In this document: positions 33,102 to 44,779 of the stretch, piece by piece
Position numbering within the stretch: the first letter of the stretch is position 1
How the letters are laid out: the number at the start of each line of letters is the position of its first letter
Assembly: GCA_002095075.2 (NCBI GenBank)
Contig: LVCE01000001.1
Coordinates: forward strand, 124,001-188,000
Source of the DNA: Francisella endosymbiont of Ornithodoros moubata
GTDB lineage: Bacteria; Pseudomonadota; Gammaproteobacteria; Francisellales; Francisellaceae
Length of the DNA stretch: 64,000 bases
Reading direction: 5' to 3'
Notes under the pieces: generated by a model
The model's input: the letters and a program-made list of their open reading frames with translations, nothing else
Databases searched by the model: none
What the model was told of the DNA's origin: nothing
Program-made: the position numbers and the translations under genes

Positions 33102-35324
33102 TTATTGTTGCACATCAAATCTGCCAAGCATCATAACTTTATGCCAAGCTTTTGCAAAGTCGTTAACAAATTTTTGCTCATTGCCATTTTCAGCATAAAC
33201 TTGAGCTACTGCTTTAAGCTCTGAGTTTGAACCAAAAATTAGATCAACTGGTGATGCTGCCCACTTTTGCTTACCAGTTTTTCTGTCTATACTAATGTAT
33301 TCACCATCTTTTTTATCAGATTTTTTCCATTCAGTAGACATATTTAGAAAGTTTACAAAGAAGCTATTATTAAGCTGACCTGGAGTAGTAGTTAATATAC
33401 CTTCTTGAGAATTATCATAGTTTACATTTAGTGCTCGCATACCACCAACTAACACTGTCATTTCTGGGATATTTAAGTTAAGTAAGCTAGCTTTTTCTAC
33501 CAAAGCTTGTGCTAATTTATCAGCAGCTACACTACCATCTGTATAGTTTATGAAACCATCAGACTTGGTTTTTAGGTAATTAAAAGACTCTATATCAGTC
33601 TGCGCTTGAGTAGCGTCTGTTCTGCCAGGCACAAATGGTATATCTATACTATAGCCAGCTTGTTTAGTTGCTTGCTCGATACCTACATTACCACCTAAAA
33701 CTATTAGATCAGCTAGAGATATCTTAGTACCATCAGTTTTGCTATTGTTAAAATTAGTTTGGATTTCTTTAAGTTTAGCAAGAACTTTTTCAAGTTTAGC
33801 AGGTTCATTTATTTGCCAATCTTTCTCTGGAGCTAGAGCAATTCTTGCACCATTTGCACCGCCTCTATAGTCAGTTTTACGATATGTAGAAGCTGCATCC
33901 CAAGCTGTTCTGATAAGTTCTTGATTTGTCAAACCAGAGCTAATGATCTCTTGTTTAAGTTGAGAAACATCTTGTGTAGATACTTGCTGATAGTCGGCTA
34001 CTGGAACAGGATCTTGCCAGATAAAGTCTTGTTTAGGAATCCAAGGACCTATATATCGAGATTTTGGCCCCATATCACGGTGGGTTAGTTTAAACCATGC
34101 TTTAGCAAACTCTTCTTTGAACTCTTGAGGATTTTTGTAGAATTCTTGAGCATATTTATTAAATATTGAATCTTCTTTGAGTGCCAAATCAGTAGTAAGC
34201 ATAATTGGTTTATGTTTTACGCCTGGTTTGTGAGTATCAGGAACCATATTTTCCTGTTTAGCATTAGTAGGAGTCCATTGATGAGCACCAGCAGGACTAA
34301 GTGTTTTCTTCCAGTCTCAGTTGTAAAGGTTACTAAGAAAATCATGATTCCAAAATGTTGGTGTAGAAGTCCAAGAACCCTCAAGACCACTACCTATAGT
34401 GTCATCGCCATTTCCTGTACCATAACTGTTGTGCCACCCTAGACCTTGCTGTTTAATAGGAGCCTTATCAGGAGCAGGCCCAATTGATAGTTTGACTTTA
34501 TCAGCTGGTACTGCACCATGAGTTTTACCAAAAGTATGACCACCTGCAATTAAAGCTACAGTTTCTTTATCAGTCATGCCCATACCGCTAAATGCTTGGC
34601 GGATTGCACTTGCAGCACCTTTGATATCAGGTTTACCATCTGGACCCTCTGGATTGACATAAATTAGGCCCATCTCTGTAGCGGAGAAAGGTTTAACAAG
34701 TTTACCATCTTTTACATTACTAGATAACTCTTCTGGAGAAACACCCCAATTAGTATCATCACCTTGCCAGTCATCTTCTCTACCAAAAGCAAATCCAATA
34801 GGCTTCATTCCCATTGATTCTAAAGAAACTGTACCAGCTAAGACAATCAAATCTGACCAAGATACAGCATCACCATATTTTTGTTTGATTGGCCATAGAA
34901 GTTGTCTTGCTTTATCAAGGTTGACATTATCAGGCCAGCTATTTAGAGGAGAGAATCGTTGTTGTCCACGATTAGCGCCACCTCTGCCATCATATATTCT
35001 GTATGTGCCAGCATCATGCCAAGACAACCTAATAAAGAAAGGGCCATAATTGCTAAAATCAGCAGGCCACCAGTCTTGTGATTGGGTTAAAAGATCTTGC
35101 ATATCTTTTTTGAGTTGTTCAGTATCTAATTTCTTAAAAGCTTGATGATAGTTATAATCTTTATCCATTGGGCTATCAAGTTCGTTTAAATTGCGTAAAG
35201 GCGACAGATCAATACTCTGTGGAGTGAGACTATCATTTTTTGATGTAGCATCTTCTGCGATAGCGCTGTTAGAAGCTAATAGCATTCCAGACATTCCTAA
35301 AGCAGTTACAATTTTCTTTAGCAT
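33102..35324 (-). pseudogene. katG: Catalase-peroxidase KatG with one in-frame TGA
   Basis: Haem catalase-peroxidase protecting against H2O2. The whole 740-codon frame is open except for a TGA at 34317-34319 (codon 336), just after [10 protein letters not shown] and before [18 protein letters not shown]-to-TGA change would explain it. A signal peptide is seen ([20 protein letters not shown], cut near AIAED), so the ancestral protein was exported. The distal site WHDAGTYR with catalytic Arg/Trp/His and the proximal haem histidine in [10 protein letters not shown] are in the first part. The C-terminal peroxidase-like domain follows the stop. Any 335-residue product would be an incomplete N-domain. 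A GAGG site precedes the ATG. Confidence 0.92.
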
Positions 35325-35529
35325 GGTAATTTCCTCTTTAGAAAGTTAAGTTTCAATACAAGATATCTCTTTTTTCTAAATTAAGCCCAACTTTAAGTTT
35401 AAAATAAAATTAAGGCTTATAAGTGATTGTATTTAAGGGAAAATCTTAGTTAAATAGTAAATAGTTATTTAAGGTATAAATTTTTCTTATTAATTTGTAT
35501 TAATATTCACAGCTATTATATATTTTATC

Positions 35530-36270
35530 TTACTTACCACCAGCAATATCTATAAAAGTTCCAGTGTAATAATTTGTATCCTCTGACAATAACCATACCA
35601 CAGCACTAGCAACTTCTCTTAGATATCCACCACGCTTAAGAAATTTTATCTTTGAGTTTATTAATTCTGTTAGGATCATATAATAGTTTATGAATATCTG
35701 TATATATAAATTCAGGGTGGATACAATTTACTAAAATTCCAATCAGCTAATTCAGCTACTAAACCTTTTGTAAGAGTGTCAATAGCTCCATTAGTACAGG
35801 TATAGTCAATATATTCATTTGCTGATCCTAGTCGTGATGCTACCGATGAGATATTAATGATTTTACCACCATTATATCCGTGTTTTTGATAGGTAATTTA
35901 ACAGCATATTTAGCACATAAGATATTACCAATCGCATTTACCACAAAAACTTTCTCTAACCTGTCTAATGAAATATCTTCTAATTTTGAACTAGGAGAAA
36001 TCGTGCTGGCATTATTAGATAAGGGCTTATAAACAGCCATGATTTGTGATAAAATCACGATACATTTTTTTAATATCATCTTCATTTGCTATATTAGCAC
36101 GATAAGTTAAAATTTGAATTGGATATTTAGTAAGTTGTTTTTTATTCTATCAATATTTTCACTATTAGTATGATAATGAAGACCTATATTATATACGGTT
36201 TTTGCGCTGCTAAGGCTATAGCAGAACCAATACAATCATTAGCACCAGTGATTAAAATATTTTTAGTCAT
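35530..36270 (-). pseudogene. Short-chain dehydrogenase/reductase, degraded
   Basis: It starts MTKNILITGANDCIGSAIAL, an SDR NAD(P) loop (TGxxxxIG), and ends with a fragment reading GTFIDIAGGK. Between them lie INISSVASRLGSANEYIDYT (the SDR serine and tyrosine strands) and TKGLVAELADWN. At the active site the text reads YTCTN where YxxxK is expected, so the catalytic lysine codon is changed. Four or more frameshifts and stops separate the pieces. The substrate cannot be inferred. Confidence 0.75.
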
Positions 36271-36281
36271 TTGAGAGCTTA

Positions 36282-37690
36282 TTAAATTATCATGTTGTAA
36301 TAATAACAGATACCCTCAAGCAAATCTCTCTCTAAAGCAATAGGTTTTGATTTTTGTGAGTTTTTGAGATTATTAATCAGTATTGAAAAGATATATTGTT
36401 TATTATTAGTATAGAGATAACCAGAAATAGTAACTGCAGTTGTTCCTGTACCAGTTTTTGCAATTACTTTACCTTTTAATAGCTTGCTTGAGCGATTTTT
36501 AAGTGTGCCACTTTCTCCATATATTGGCAACAGACTTTTAAAAAGCTCAAAGTTGTCTTGCTGTGACATTTGTTGTAATAGGCTAGTAATAAAATCAGCA
36601 GATAATAAATCATTCTCTGACATTCCGGCACCATCTTCGATTTGAATGCCATCAGTATCAACTTTAAGTTTATTTTTTAGTATTTCAATAATAGCATTTT
36701 TACCAGATATAATACTCCCAACTTGATTATGATAGTAGCCGATGGTTCTTGTGATTGTATGAGCATAGAGATTATCTGATGTTACAAGCATATGCTTCAA
36801 TAGCTTGGTTAAATCTGCTGATTTATGCTTTGCTAAGAGTATTAGATTGTTTGGTAGTTTGTTAGTAATTTTTATCTGATTAGTTAATGAGACTTTAAGT
36901 TGTGCTAGTTCAGTTAAGACAGCTTGTTGCATAAATTGTTGTGGATCTTCGATAGCAAAGCTAAAAGTATAACTATTTGAAGGTAGGCAGCCACTAAGTA
37001 CCAGAATATTATCTCTATAATAGTAGGCGTTAAATTGACAGGTTTTTAGCTGCTCTGGACTAGCTATAAAAAGTTTATTGATAAAGTTAATTTTCTCACC
37101 AACAGTTTGGCTTATTTTGAAAGTATTTGAGTTAGGTGTGAGCTGTAAAATTATCGCATTTTCATTTAGGTTATATATTGAGCTTGGAGCACCATAGGCA
37201 AATATAGAACTGGTATTACTTTGATTAATTGGTGTATCTCGACCTTCAAAGTAGCAGTTTACAAAGTAGATGTTTTTTATATTATTTATATTGCTTTTTT
37301 GTAAACTTATTAAAAGTTTATGTAAGTTTTCACGAGTAAAACTTGGATCACCTGAAAACTCAATATAAAGATTATCAATACTATGATTGTTAATTTTGTC
37401 GTAATATAGCTTAGTTTCAAACCTAAAATCTTTGCCAAGAAATAATAATCCTGCAATCCCAGTTAGTAATTTAGTATTACTAACAGGTACGAAGCTTTTG
37501 TCAGCATTTCTTGAAAAAATTATGGTGTTGCTTTGAGGATCAATAATCTTAACTCCAACTAGAGCTGACTGAAGATTATTGTGCTTAAGAGAGTCGTATA
37601 ATACTTGATTTAATTCTATTGAGTTTAGTGGGTATGCTATAGAGATTGCTAATATAAAAATAGTAGTGATTTGAATAATTTTGTAGACAT
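36282..37690 (-). pseudogene. dacB: D-Ala-D-Ala carboxypeptidase/endopeptidase (PBP4, DacB) frameshifted at its start
   Basis: Periplasmic S13 peptidase trimming peptidoglycan. The frame is fully open from about 37697 down to the stop at 36282, some 468 codons. It runs through a signal peptide (YKIIQITTIFILAISIAYP), the catalytic SxxK in SNTKLL, the SxN-type motif SDN (LVTSDNLYAH) and the KTG motif (VIAKTGTG). Yet it holds no ATG, GTG or TTG before residue about 253. The only ATG with a ribosome site (AGGA, 5 bases upstream) is at 37688-37690 and lies one base out of frame. Losing one base in codon 2 explains this. Everything downstream looks functional. Confidence 0.85.
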
Positions 37691-37704
37691 TACTATCCTA
37701 CTAT

Positions 37705-39021
37705 TTAATTCTCAGAAATTTCATTATAGCTAAGATTCCAACAAAAAGCTAGAAGTGCTGTAGCAATTATACAAGAGCCTAGTAAGAATATAAATACAGC
37801 ATCCCAGCCTAGCATTGTCGCGATGATACCAATTACTGCTTGTGCTCCGACTGTACCTAAGAAATAGCCAAATAATCCTGTAAATCCAGCTGCTGTACCA
37901 CCAGCCTTTTTTGGTACAAGGTCTAAAGCAAATATCCCTATCAAAGCTACAGGACCATATATGAGTATTCCCATAGCAGATAATGAAAGTAAAAGTACCC
38001 AAGCTGTATCACTATACCAATATATAAATAAAGCACAAATAAATAAAAGCATACAGATAACACCCATAGGAGCTCTACGACTGCCGAAGAACTTATCTGT
38101 GATCCAACCAATAATGATAGTTCCTGGGATTGCTGGTAACTCAAATAGAGTAAACCCTAAAAGCCCAGTAGTAGTAGACATATGCTTTACATTAACAAGA
38201 TAGTAAGTCGACCAGCTAAGAAGACCATATCTAGCACAATAAACAAAAGCATTAGCTATAGCAATTAGCCAAATCCACTTATTATTTAAAACATATTTTA
38301 AAAATATTTCTTTAGCTGAAAACTCTTGTTCATGGTGAGTTTCGGCAGTAGTATAGCCTTTATATACTTCTATCGCTGGTAGACCAACTGATTGAGGGGT
38401 ATCTGCACCAGATATTAACACTAATATTGATACAAAAATACACATTACCCCTGCAACATAAAAAAGACCATGCCAGTCATCACGAAATAGCAATAATCCA
38501 ATAGGCACAACAGCAATAGCTAGAAACCCTGCACCAACATTATGAGCAGTATTCCATATACCCATTTTAGTACCACGCTCATTAACACAAAACCAGTGTG
38601 TCATAATGCGTGCACAAGCAGGCCAACCCATACCTTGAATCCAACCATTTATAAGCATAGCTATAAACATTACAAGCACACCTAGTGATAGTAAGCTTGG
38701 TAGAAGTAAATTGATAAGTCCGGTTATAAGTAGACCAATCGCTAGAAATACTTTAGCATTACTTCTATCAGAGATATTTCCCATTAGAAATTTACTTATA
38801 CCATAAGCAATACCTAAACCAGCTCCAATTAGTCCAAGTTCATCTGGGGTTAAGGTTGTGATATATTGTTTAGATACATCAAAGCTGCTACGCCCAAAGT
38901 AGTAGGTAAAGTAGCCGATATAAGCTACTAAAAACATTCTTAAGCGCCAATGAGGATAAGCTTTTTGGATTTGCTCTTTAGTTAGTAAAGGCAGAGTTTT
39001 TGCGGGTTTAAGGAAATTCAT
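37705..39021 (-). CDS. glpT: Glycerol-3-phosphate transporter GlpT
   Basis: Inner-membrane antiporter taking up glycerol 3-phosphate in exchange for phosphate (MFS, organophosphate:Pi family). The product has 438 residues with about twelve helices. Family marks are YIGYFTYYFGRSSFDVSKQY (about residues 34-53, including the substrate-binding arginine), the loop SKFLMGNISDRSNAK, and INGWIQGMGWPACARIMTHW. It lies directly downstream of glpQ on the same strand, so periplasmic G3P from glycerophosphodiesters can be imported. It is intact. Confidence 0.95.
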   Translation of the reverse strand: MNFLKPAKTLPLLTKEQIQKAYPHWRLRMFLVAYIGYFTYYFGRSSFDVSKQYITTLTPDELGLIGAGLGIAYGISKFLMGNISDRSNAKVFLAIGLLITGLINLLLPSLLSLGVLVMFIAMLINGWIQGMGWPACARIMTHWFCVNERGTKMGIWNTAHNVGAGFLAIAVVPIGLLLFRDDWHGLFYVAGVMCIFVSILVLISGADTPQSVGLPAIEVYKGYTTAETHHEQEFSAKEIFLKYVLNNKWIWLIAIANAFVYCARYGLLSWSTYYLVNVKHMSTTTGLLGFTLFELPAIPGTIIIGWITDKFFGSRRAPMGVICMLLFICALFIYWYSDTAWVLLLSLSAMGILIYGPVALIGIFALDLVPKKAGGTAAGFTGLFGYFLGTVGAQAVIGIIATMLGWDAVFIFLLGSCIIATALLAFCWNLSYNEISEN

Positions 39022-39131
39022 AATTAAAAATAATCTAGGTTAAACACTATTAGTAGGGTAAGTTTAGTTTAATTTGTGATATTGAGCAATATAAATTAAG
39101 CTTTTAAACAAGAGATTTTTTTGATAATTTT

Positions 39132-40160
39132 TTAAATATTTTTAGGAAATGGTACATTCGGGTATGCAGGCGGTAAATATAATCCTTTTGCAGCTTCTAG
39201 ACCTCTTAGAATATCAGGTCTATCAGTTATAATACCATCAACTCTCCAATCAATTAATTTGTTGGCAATTTTATAGTTAAAGTCAGTTCCTTCAGCTTCA
39301 GTCCATCCCCATGTTACAACTTTGACACTTAATTTATGAGCTTCATCAAGGTCTTTCTTTGTTAAGTCTTTTTCATAAGGTTCCCAGAAAGTGCCACCTA
39401 GTTTATGTACCATCAGTGGGTAATTATAATTATAATCCTTAGGATCAAGAGGGAAGGTCCATTTTTGGTAGTCAATCATTTGTTTTGCTTGTTCGGCATT
39501 CATTGGTTCTGTAGTTCGATCAGTTAGATAGGCTGTTTTAACTTTTGGGTTTAGTTTTTGTAGATCTACCAAAGCTTGCCATTCAAAAGATTGAACCTCA
39601 ACATTATCAGGCATCCCAGTTTTGACTAAAACCTTATTTAACGCTTCAGCCATTTCTTGAGCTGTCCAATTTTCTTTAGGGTCATATGGATTAGTTTTTA
39701 TTTCTATTTGTAGGCGAATTCTGCTACCAACATTTGCTTTAACATAATTAATAACTTCTTCTAGTGTTGGTATATGAACATTATCCATACCAACATGGTC
39801 AGGATACATCTTTGCGGTTGCAGAGCCTGGTTTTAGATAACCAACAGTATATTTTTTTAACTGTGCTAAAGTGAGGTTTTTAATTGGAGTTTTTTCTGTT
39901 ATCCAGTTACCTTTCTCATCTTTTGTCAGGTCAGGATTTAGTGTCAAATCATGTGTTACAACCAAAATTTTATCTTTGGTTATATTTACATCCATATCAA
40001 TAACATCTACACCAATACGCATTGCTTCAGTGTAAGCAGGTAGAGTGTTTTCTGGAGCAAGAGGTCTATATCCTCTATGTGCGTATATATTAATAACATC
40101 AGCAATAGCTACACTAATACTACAAAGAGTAAGGGCAGTAGCAGTAATTATTTTGAACAT
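39132..40160 (-). CDS. glpQ: Periplasmic glycerophosphodiester phosphodiesterase GlpQ
   Basis: Hydrolyses glycerophosphodiesters from phospholipid breakdown into G3P and an alcohol. The product has 342 residues. It shows a signal peptide (about 1-20, cut after SVAIA), the catalytic start IYAHRGYRPLAPENTLPAY (first catalytic His about residue 28), IDMDVNITKDKILVVTHDLT (metal acid pair and second His) and the C-terminal VDGIITDRPDILRG. Its promoter is expected in 40161-40289. The pair glpQ-glpT is intact in a region of heavy decay, pointing to continued use of host phospholipid products. Confidence 0.95.
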   Translation of the reverse strand: MFKIITATALTLCSISVAIADVINIYAHRGYRPLAPENTLPAYTEAMRIGVDVIDMDVNITKDKILVVTHDLTLNPDLTKDEKGNWITEKTPIKNLTLAQLKKYTVGYLKPGSATAKMYPDHVGMDNVHIPTLEEVINYVKANVGSRIRLQIEIKTNPYDPKENWTAQEMAEALNKVLVKTGMPDNVEVQSFEWQALVDLQKLNPKVKTAYLTDRTTEPMNAEQAKQMIDYQKWTFPLDPKDYNYNYPLMVHKLGGTFWEPYEKDLTKKDLDEAHKLSVKVVTWGWTEAEGTDFNYKIANKLIDWRVDGIITDRPDILRGLEAAKGLYLPPAYPNVPFPKNI

Positions 40161-40289
40161 TTAAAAGTTAAGTTAGTTTAAAATAGTATTTATATTACTA
40201 TTCTAGGGTTAAATAGCAAGGTTTTTTTACTTATTTATGATATTTATTTACTTTATCATTCTAATATATCTTGATATTAGAAATTACAA

Positions 40290-41263
40290 ATGCTTATAAA
40301 ACTAAAGATTATAGATACATTAACTATTATAGTAGTTATTATATTAGGATTAGTTTATTTTTTTAAAGACCCCATTCTAAAATTATTCCGGGTTATGTCA
40401 GTACAGACATTAGATATATATCTTTACAGGTAAGTGGTAGAGTTCTTTGTTTAAATGTCGGTGAAGGTGCACCTGTAAAAAAGAGAAAATCATTATTTTT
40501 GATTGATTCATTAAAAAATCAAATAATATTAAAATCAAATAATTTTTGTATCGCGCTTTTGAAGCAGTAGCAGCAAATATGTTTTAAAATAAAACAAGCC
40601 ATATATAGAAAAGATTGCTATCGATATATCCAACGCTAATACAAATTTAGCTGTTGTGACTAAAGAGTATCAACGTCAAAAATTATTATTAAAAAGGTGA
40701 TAATACATCTAAAAAGCAGTTTGAACAAGCGCAGAGTAAATATATCCAAGCAAATAACCAATTAGAAACGCTAGAGGTAATACAAATTATCAATAAATTT
40801 ACCTGCGCGAGATGATTTACGTGGTGCAGTTAATTTTATGTCGAAATTTATAAATAGTAATTCTGAGTATTTACAACAAAAAATTAATTTAGCTGATGTT
40901 AAGGCTTTAGAAGATGGTTATGTTTATCAAATCTTTTATCACAAAGGCGAAGAAGTAAGGGCATATAGTCCTTTAATGACCATTATAAATCCTAAAGATG
41001 TGTATATTGTTTTTTATTTACCAAAAGAAAATCTAACAAAAGTGCACCTTAGACGAAAAATTAACTTTGAGACTAATGCTAGTAAGAAATTAGAAGCTAG
41101 GATTAATTATTATATTTCACAAAAAACTAAATACACGCCGTCATTGTTGTATGGGATAAATTCTGACTTGGAAATCTCTTTTGAGGTACATGCTAAAGTT
41201 GACTACTCAGTTAATAGTTCTAAAATCCATATTGGATAGCCTATAAAGATAGAACTAAAATAA
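40290..41263 (+). pseudogene. HlyD-type membrane fusion protein, degraded
   Basis: It begins with a membrane anchor (LKIIDTLTIIVVIILGLVYF) and, after a shift, reads GYVSTDIRYISLQVSGRVLC and NVGEGAPVKKRKSLFLIDS, the biotinyl-lipoyl-like part of periplasmic adaptor proteins. A long alpha-hairpin follows (KEYQRQK, QFEQAQSKYIQANNQLETLE). The end (ALEDGYVYQIFYHKGEEVRA, PKDVYIVFYLPKENLTKVHL) is in one frame with a final TAG before PIKIELK. About four lesions are seen. It was the adaptor of the export system whose ATPase and permease follow. Confidence 0.85.
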
Positions 41264-42029
41264 TGAATGAAAAAGATGATCAGTTAATAATTAGATGTCA
41301 AAAACTTGACTAAGGTCTATGGTGATAAAGCTATAGTTGAAAATATTTCATTGCAAGTAAGAGAAGGTGATATTTATGGTTTCCTAGGACCTGACGGCTT
41401 AGGTAAAACTACCTTTATAAGGATGGTATATGGCCTAATTCCGATCACTAAAGGTGAAGGTACTTGTCTTGGTTATGATATTGATACAGATGCTAGCATT
41501 ATCAAACAGCAAGTTAGCTATATGACACAGAAATTTACACTCTATCCAGATCTAACAGTTAGAGAAAATCTGAAAATTTTTGCTAGATTACATAGTCTGA
41601 AGAATATTAAAGAAGCAGTTGAGAAGACTATAGATAATTTGCAGATTGGCAAAGCTTAGTAGAGCAAATCAAAAAGTTTATGAACTATCAGGAGGGTGGA
41701 AGCAAAGACTTGCATTAGGTGTGGCAACAATTTATGATCCTAAACTACTACTTCTATATGCCCACTGCTGGAGTTGACTCAAAAGCGCGTAGAGAGTTTT
41801 GGGTTTATATTTCAACACTATCTAGCAATGGCATAACGACTTTAGTCTCAACTAACTATATGGATGAAGCAGAGAGGTGCAATAAATTATCATATATCGC
41901 CTATGGTAAAACTACTATCTAGTGGCACTCAGAAAGATATTATAGATAGTTGCGGTATCAAAATAAGAAACATATTTGGAAGATGCTGTTATATATCTAA
42001 TGAAGACTCAACAGGGTAATTTTGCATGA
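41263..42029 (+). pseudogene. ABC exporter ATP-binding protein, degraded
   Basis: The ATG overlaps the stop of the HlyD-like gene. A shift at about 41295 leads into VKNLTKVYGDKAIVENISLQ, Walker A GPDGLGKTTF, and the Q-loop MTQKFTLYPDLTVRENL. A further break near 41658 comes before the signature ELSGGWKQRLALG. Walker B reads LLLLYAPTAGVD where a D-E pair is expected, so it is also damaged. The H-loop appears as TNYMDEAERCN. The last four bases (ATGA) are shared with the permease start. Confidence 0.87.
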
Positions 42030-43132
42030 AGTATTTTGATATTAATAGATATTATACAATTTTTCTCAAAGAAGTTATCCATGTGCTTATGGATAAGGCT
42101 ACTATTGGGCTTGTATAGGTATATCTCTAATTCAGTTGATACTTTTTAGGTTTGCTATCAATATGAATCCAAAACATCTAAGCACAGCGATAGTGAATGG
42201 TAACAGTACATTACAAACAAACTATCTAATTGAGAAAATTAATAATACCAATTACTTTGATATTAAGTATCAAAACCTATCAAGAGATGATGCGATAACT
42301 TTAATGCGTAAAGGTAAGTTATAGTTTATAATAGATATTCCTCTAAATTTCACCAAGCAAGTCTATCGTGGTGAATCACCAGATATTCTAATAATAGCAG
42401 ATGGAGCAAATGCTACAGTTTTAGATGCTGTTAATAAAGTTAAAGGTATTTACATTACAGTTAATATTTTTCCAATAAATCTGCAGATCAACATCAGCAA
42501 CTTTTTAATTTTGTAATCCACAACAAATACAACCTTCAAAACAAAACACATAATAAGTATGTACCAGCACTAGCAGGAGTAATCCTTACTATGACAATGG
42601 TTATGGTTACTTCCTTAACTATTACAAGAGAGAAAGAATATGAAACTATGGAATCTTTGCTTGCTACGCCTGTAACATCTCTGGAAATTATCTTTGGTAA
42701 GATAACTTCATATATTGTTGTTGGCTATATTCAGCTACTATTGACTATTATTTTTGCTAAAGTGATATTTGGTATAATTATTGTAGGTAGTATTATATTA
42801 TTACTCATTGCGACATTTCCTTTTATTTATTGTTAATCTTTTAGTTAGTGTAACTTTCTCAACTATTGCTGATACTCAGCTACAAGCAATGCAAGTGACA
42901 TTTTTTTCTTCTTGCAATCGATATTATATCTTGATTTATGTTCCCTTTTGATGGTATGCCAGAATGGGCACAAGTGATAGGTAATATTTTACCATTAACC
43001 CATTATCTAAATAATCGTTAGAGAGATTCTTCTTTAAGGCGGCGGGTTTTTTGATTTTTAAATAGTATCTATCCGCTTTTTATTTTTATGATTGTTGTGT
43101 CAATTATTTGAAAATATAAGAATACGATTTAG
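42026..43132 (+). pseudogene. ABC-2 type permease, degraded
   Basis: Membrane partner of the preceding ATPase, of the YbhS/YhhJ type. Legible parts are the start MKYFDINRYYTIFLKEVIHV, a periplasmic domain (LRFAINMNPKHLSTA, LSRDDAITLMRKGKL, FIIDIPLNFTKQVYRGE), then TREKEYETMESLLATPVTSL with following helices, and EWAQVIGNILPLTHYL near the C-terminus. Stops and shifts occur at about 42117, 42324, 42490, 42836 and 42920. Together the three genes would have formed a small-molecule efflux pump. Confidence 0.83.
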
Positions 43133-43176
43133 ATTATCTAGATGAAATTTAATTCTACTTAAATACAAATTTCTTT

Positions 43177-43182
43177 TATAAT
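43177..43182 (+). promoter_or_regulatory. Promoter -10 before the SulP gene
   Basis: TATAAT about 45 bases before the first SulP codon. The -35 is unclear. It may still drive the intact downstream ridA, whose start overlaps the SulP stop. Confidence 0.4.
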
Positions 43183-43226
43183 ATCTTTAAGAATTAAAAA
43201 TTAAAGTCTAAAAACTGGAAAAAAAT

Positions 43227-44779
43227 TTGTTAAATTATAAAGAAAACTTCATTGGCAGAAATATTAAGTCATATGTATTATCTGGTTTTGTAGTTGTTGT
43301 TGTTCTTATCCCTGAAGCCATTGGCTTTTCATTTATCGCGGGAGTTTCACCTACAGTTGGTTTATATACAGCTTTTATACTAAGTTTGGTCACAGTATTG
43401 ATAAGGTGGTAAACCCCGGGATGATTTCTGGTGCAACAGGAGCTGTAGCTGTTGTATTGGTCAGCTTAGGTATCAAAGTTAAAGCATCACTTTTTCCAGA
43501 AATGTTAATAAATTCACTTGCTGAATCTGGGGAACTTAGTAGCTATATACTACAATATATTTTGCTGTGTGCAATTATGGGCTGGCGTTATACAGGTTAT
43601 AATTGGGTTATTGCGTCTTGGTAAGCTAATCCGTATAGTACCACAACCAGCGGTGTATGGATTTGTTAATGGTCTAGTGATTATTATTGCTTTAGCGCAG
43701 ATTCCACTGTTTCATGGTGAGGACATTACTATGTATGTGCTAGTTGCTTTAACCATGCTAATTGTTTATTTTTTACCTAAATTTACAGATAAAATTCTAT
43801 CAGGTTTGGTTGCAATCATTACTATCACAGCAATAGTAGTGGTTTTAAAGCTTCAAACTAAGAATGTTGGCGATTTAGCAGATATTTCCGGAGCATTTCC
43901 AAGTTTTACAATACCACATGTACATTTAACAGCGCAGTCATTTTTTATCGTATTACCATATGCTGTAATTGTTGCCTTAGTTGGGCTGATTGAATCTTTA
44001 TTGACTCTTTCAGTCTTAGATGAAATGGATAATAAACGCGACAATTGCAATCAAGAATTTTATTGCTCAAGGTACAGGTAATATTGTTTGTAGTTTCTTT
44101 GGTGGTATGGCTGGCTTGTGCGATGATTGGTCAATCTATCGTCAATTTTACCAATGGTGGGCCGGGGCGTTTATCTTCATTAACAGCTGCTATATTGCTG
44201 ATATTATTTGTTGTCGTATTATCTGGGTATATTCTTATATACCAGTTGCAGTGTTAGCAGGTATTATGTTGATGGTATGTATTATACTTTTGAATGGGAG
44301 AATGTCAATCGTATTCGGTTATATGCCTAATGCTGATAAAGTGGTTCTTGTCGTAGTTACTGTTATCATAGTATTTTCAGATTTAGCGATTGCAATTATC
44401 TCTGGGGTGATAATTTCAGCTTTAGTTTTTGTTTGGAAAAGTTCACAAGTTCATAGCCGTATTAATATAGAAGATCAAGATACAAAAGTTTACGAGTTTT
44501 TTGGACCATTGTTCTTTGGTTCAACATCTTCATTTAAAAGTTTGTTTGATGTAAATTATGATCCAGATAATATTATTTTAGATTTTGCTAACTTTTAGAG
44601 TTATGGATATTTTTGGAGTTCCTGAAATCGATGATATTATTAAGAAATATTTAGACTTGGGTAAAAAAGTTACACTTCAACATCTAAGTGAAGATTGTTG
44701 TAAAATACTTAAAAATGTAGGTTCATACTGTGTTTTTGAAGAAATAGATCTAACTTATAAAATAGCGAGGGATATCTAA
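43227..44779 (+). pseudogene. SulP-family anion transporter with STAS domain, degraded
   Basis: A SulP permease: the first block reads [20 protein letters not shown] and [17 protein letters not shown]. Shifts follow at about 43405 and 43575, then a long intact middle (RIVPQPAVYGFVNGLVIIIA). Another region of shifts (about 44030-44250) covers NFTNGGPGRLSSLTAA. The STAS domain follows (VYEFFGPLFFGS, then FANF/RVMDIFGVPEIDDI after a last shift at 44590). The family moves sulfate, bicarbonate or dicarboxylates; the substrate is unknown. The stop TAA shares its last base with the ridA ATG. Confidence 0.88.

Noticed and set aside
33737-33770. Possible duplication within KatG giving two peroxidase genes
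   Set aside because: The two blocks are the N- and C-terminal domains normal for all catalase-peroxidases, in one frame split by a single stop.
34317-34319. TGA in katG read as selenocysteine or tryptophan
   Set aside because: No SECIS-like context was seen, the site is not a Cys or Trp position in the family, and other genes use TGA as a normal stop (e.g. rsmH).
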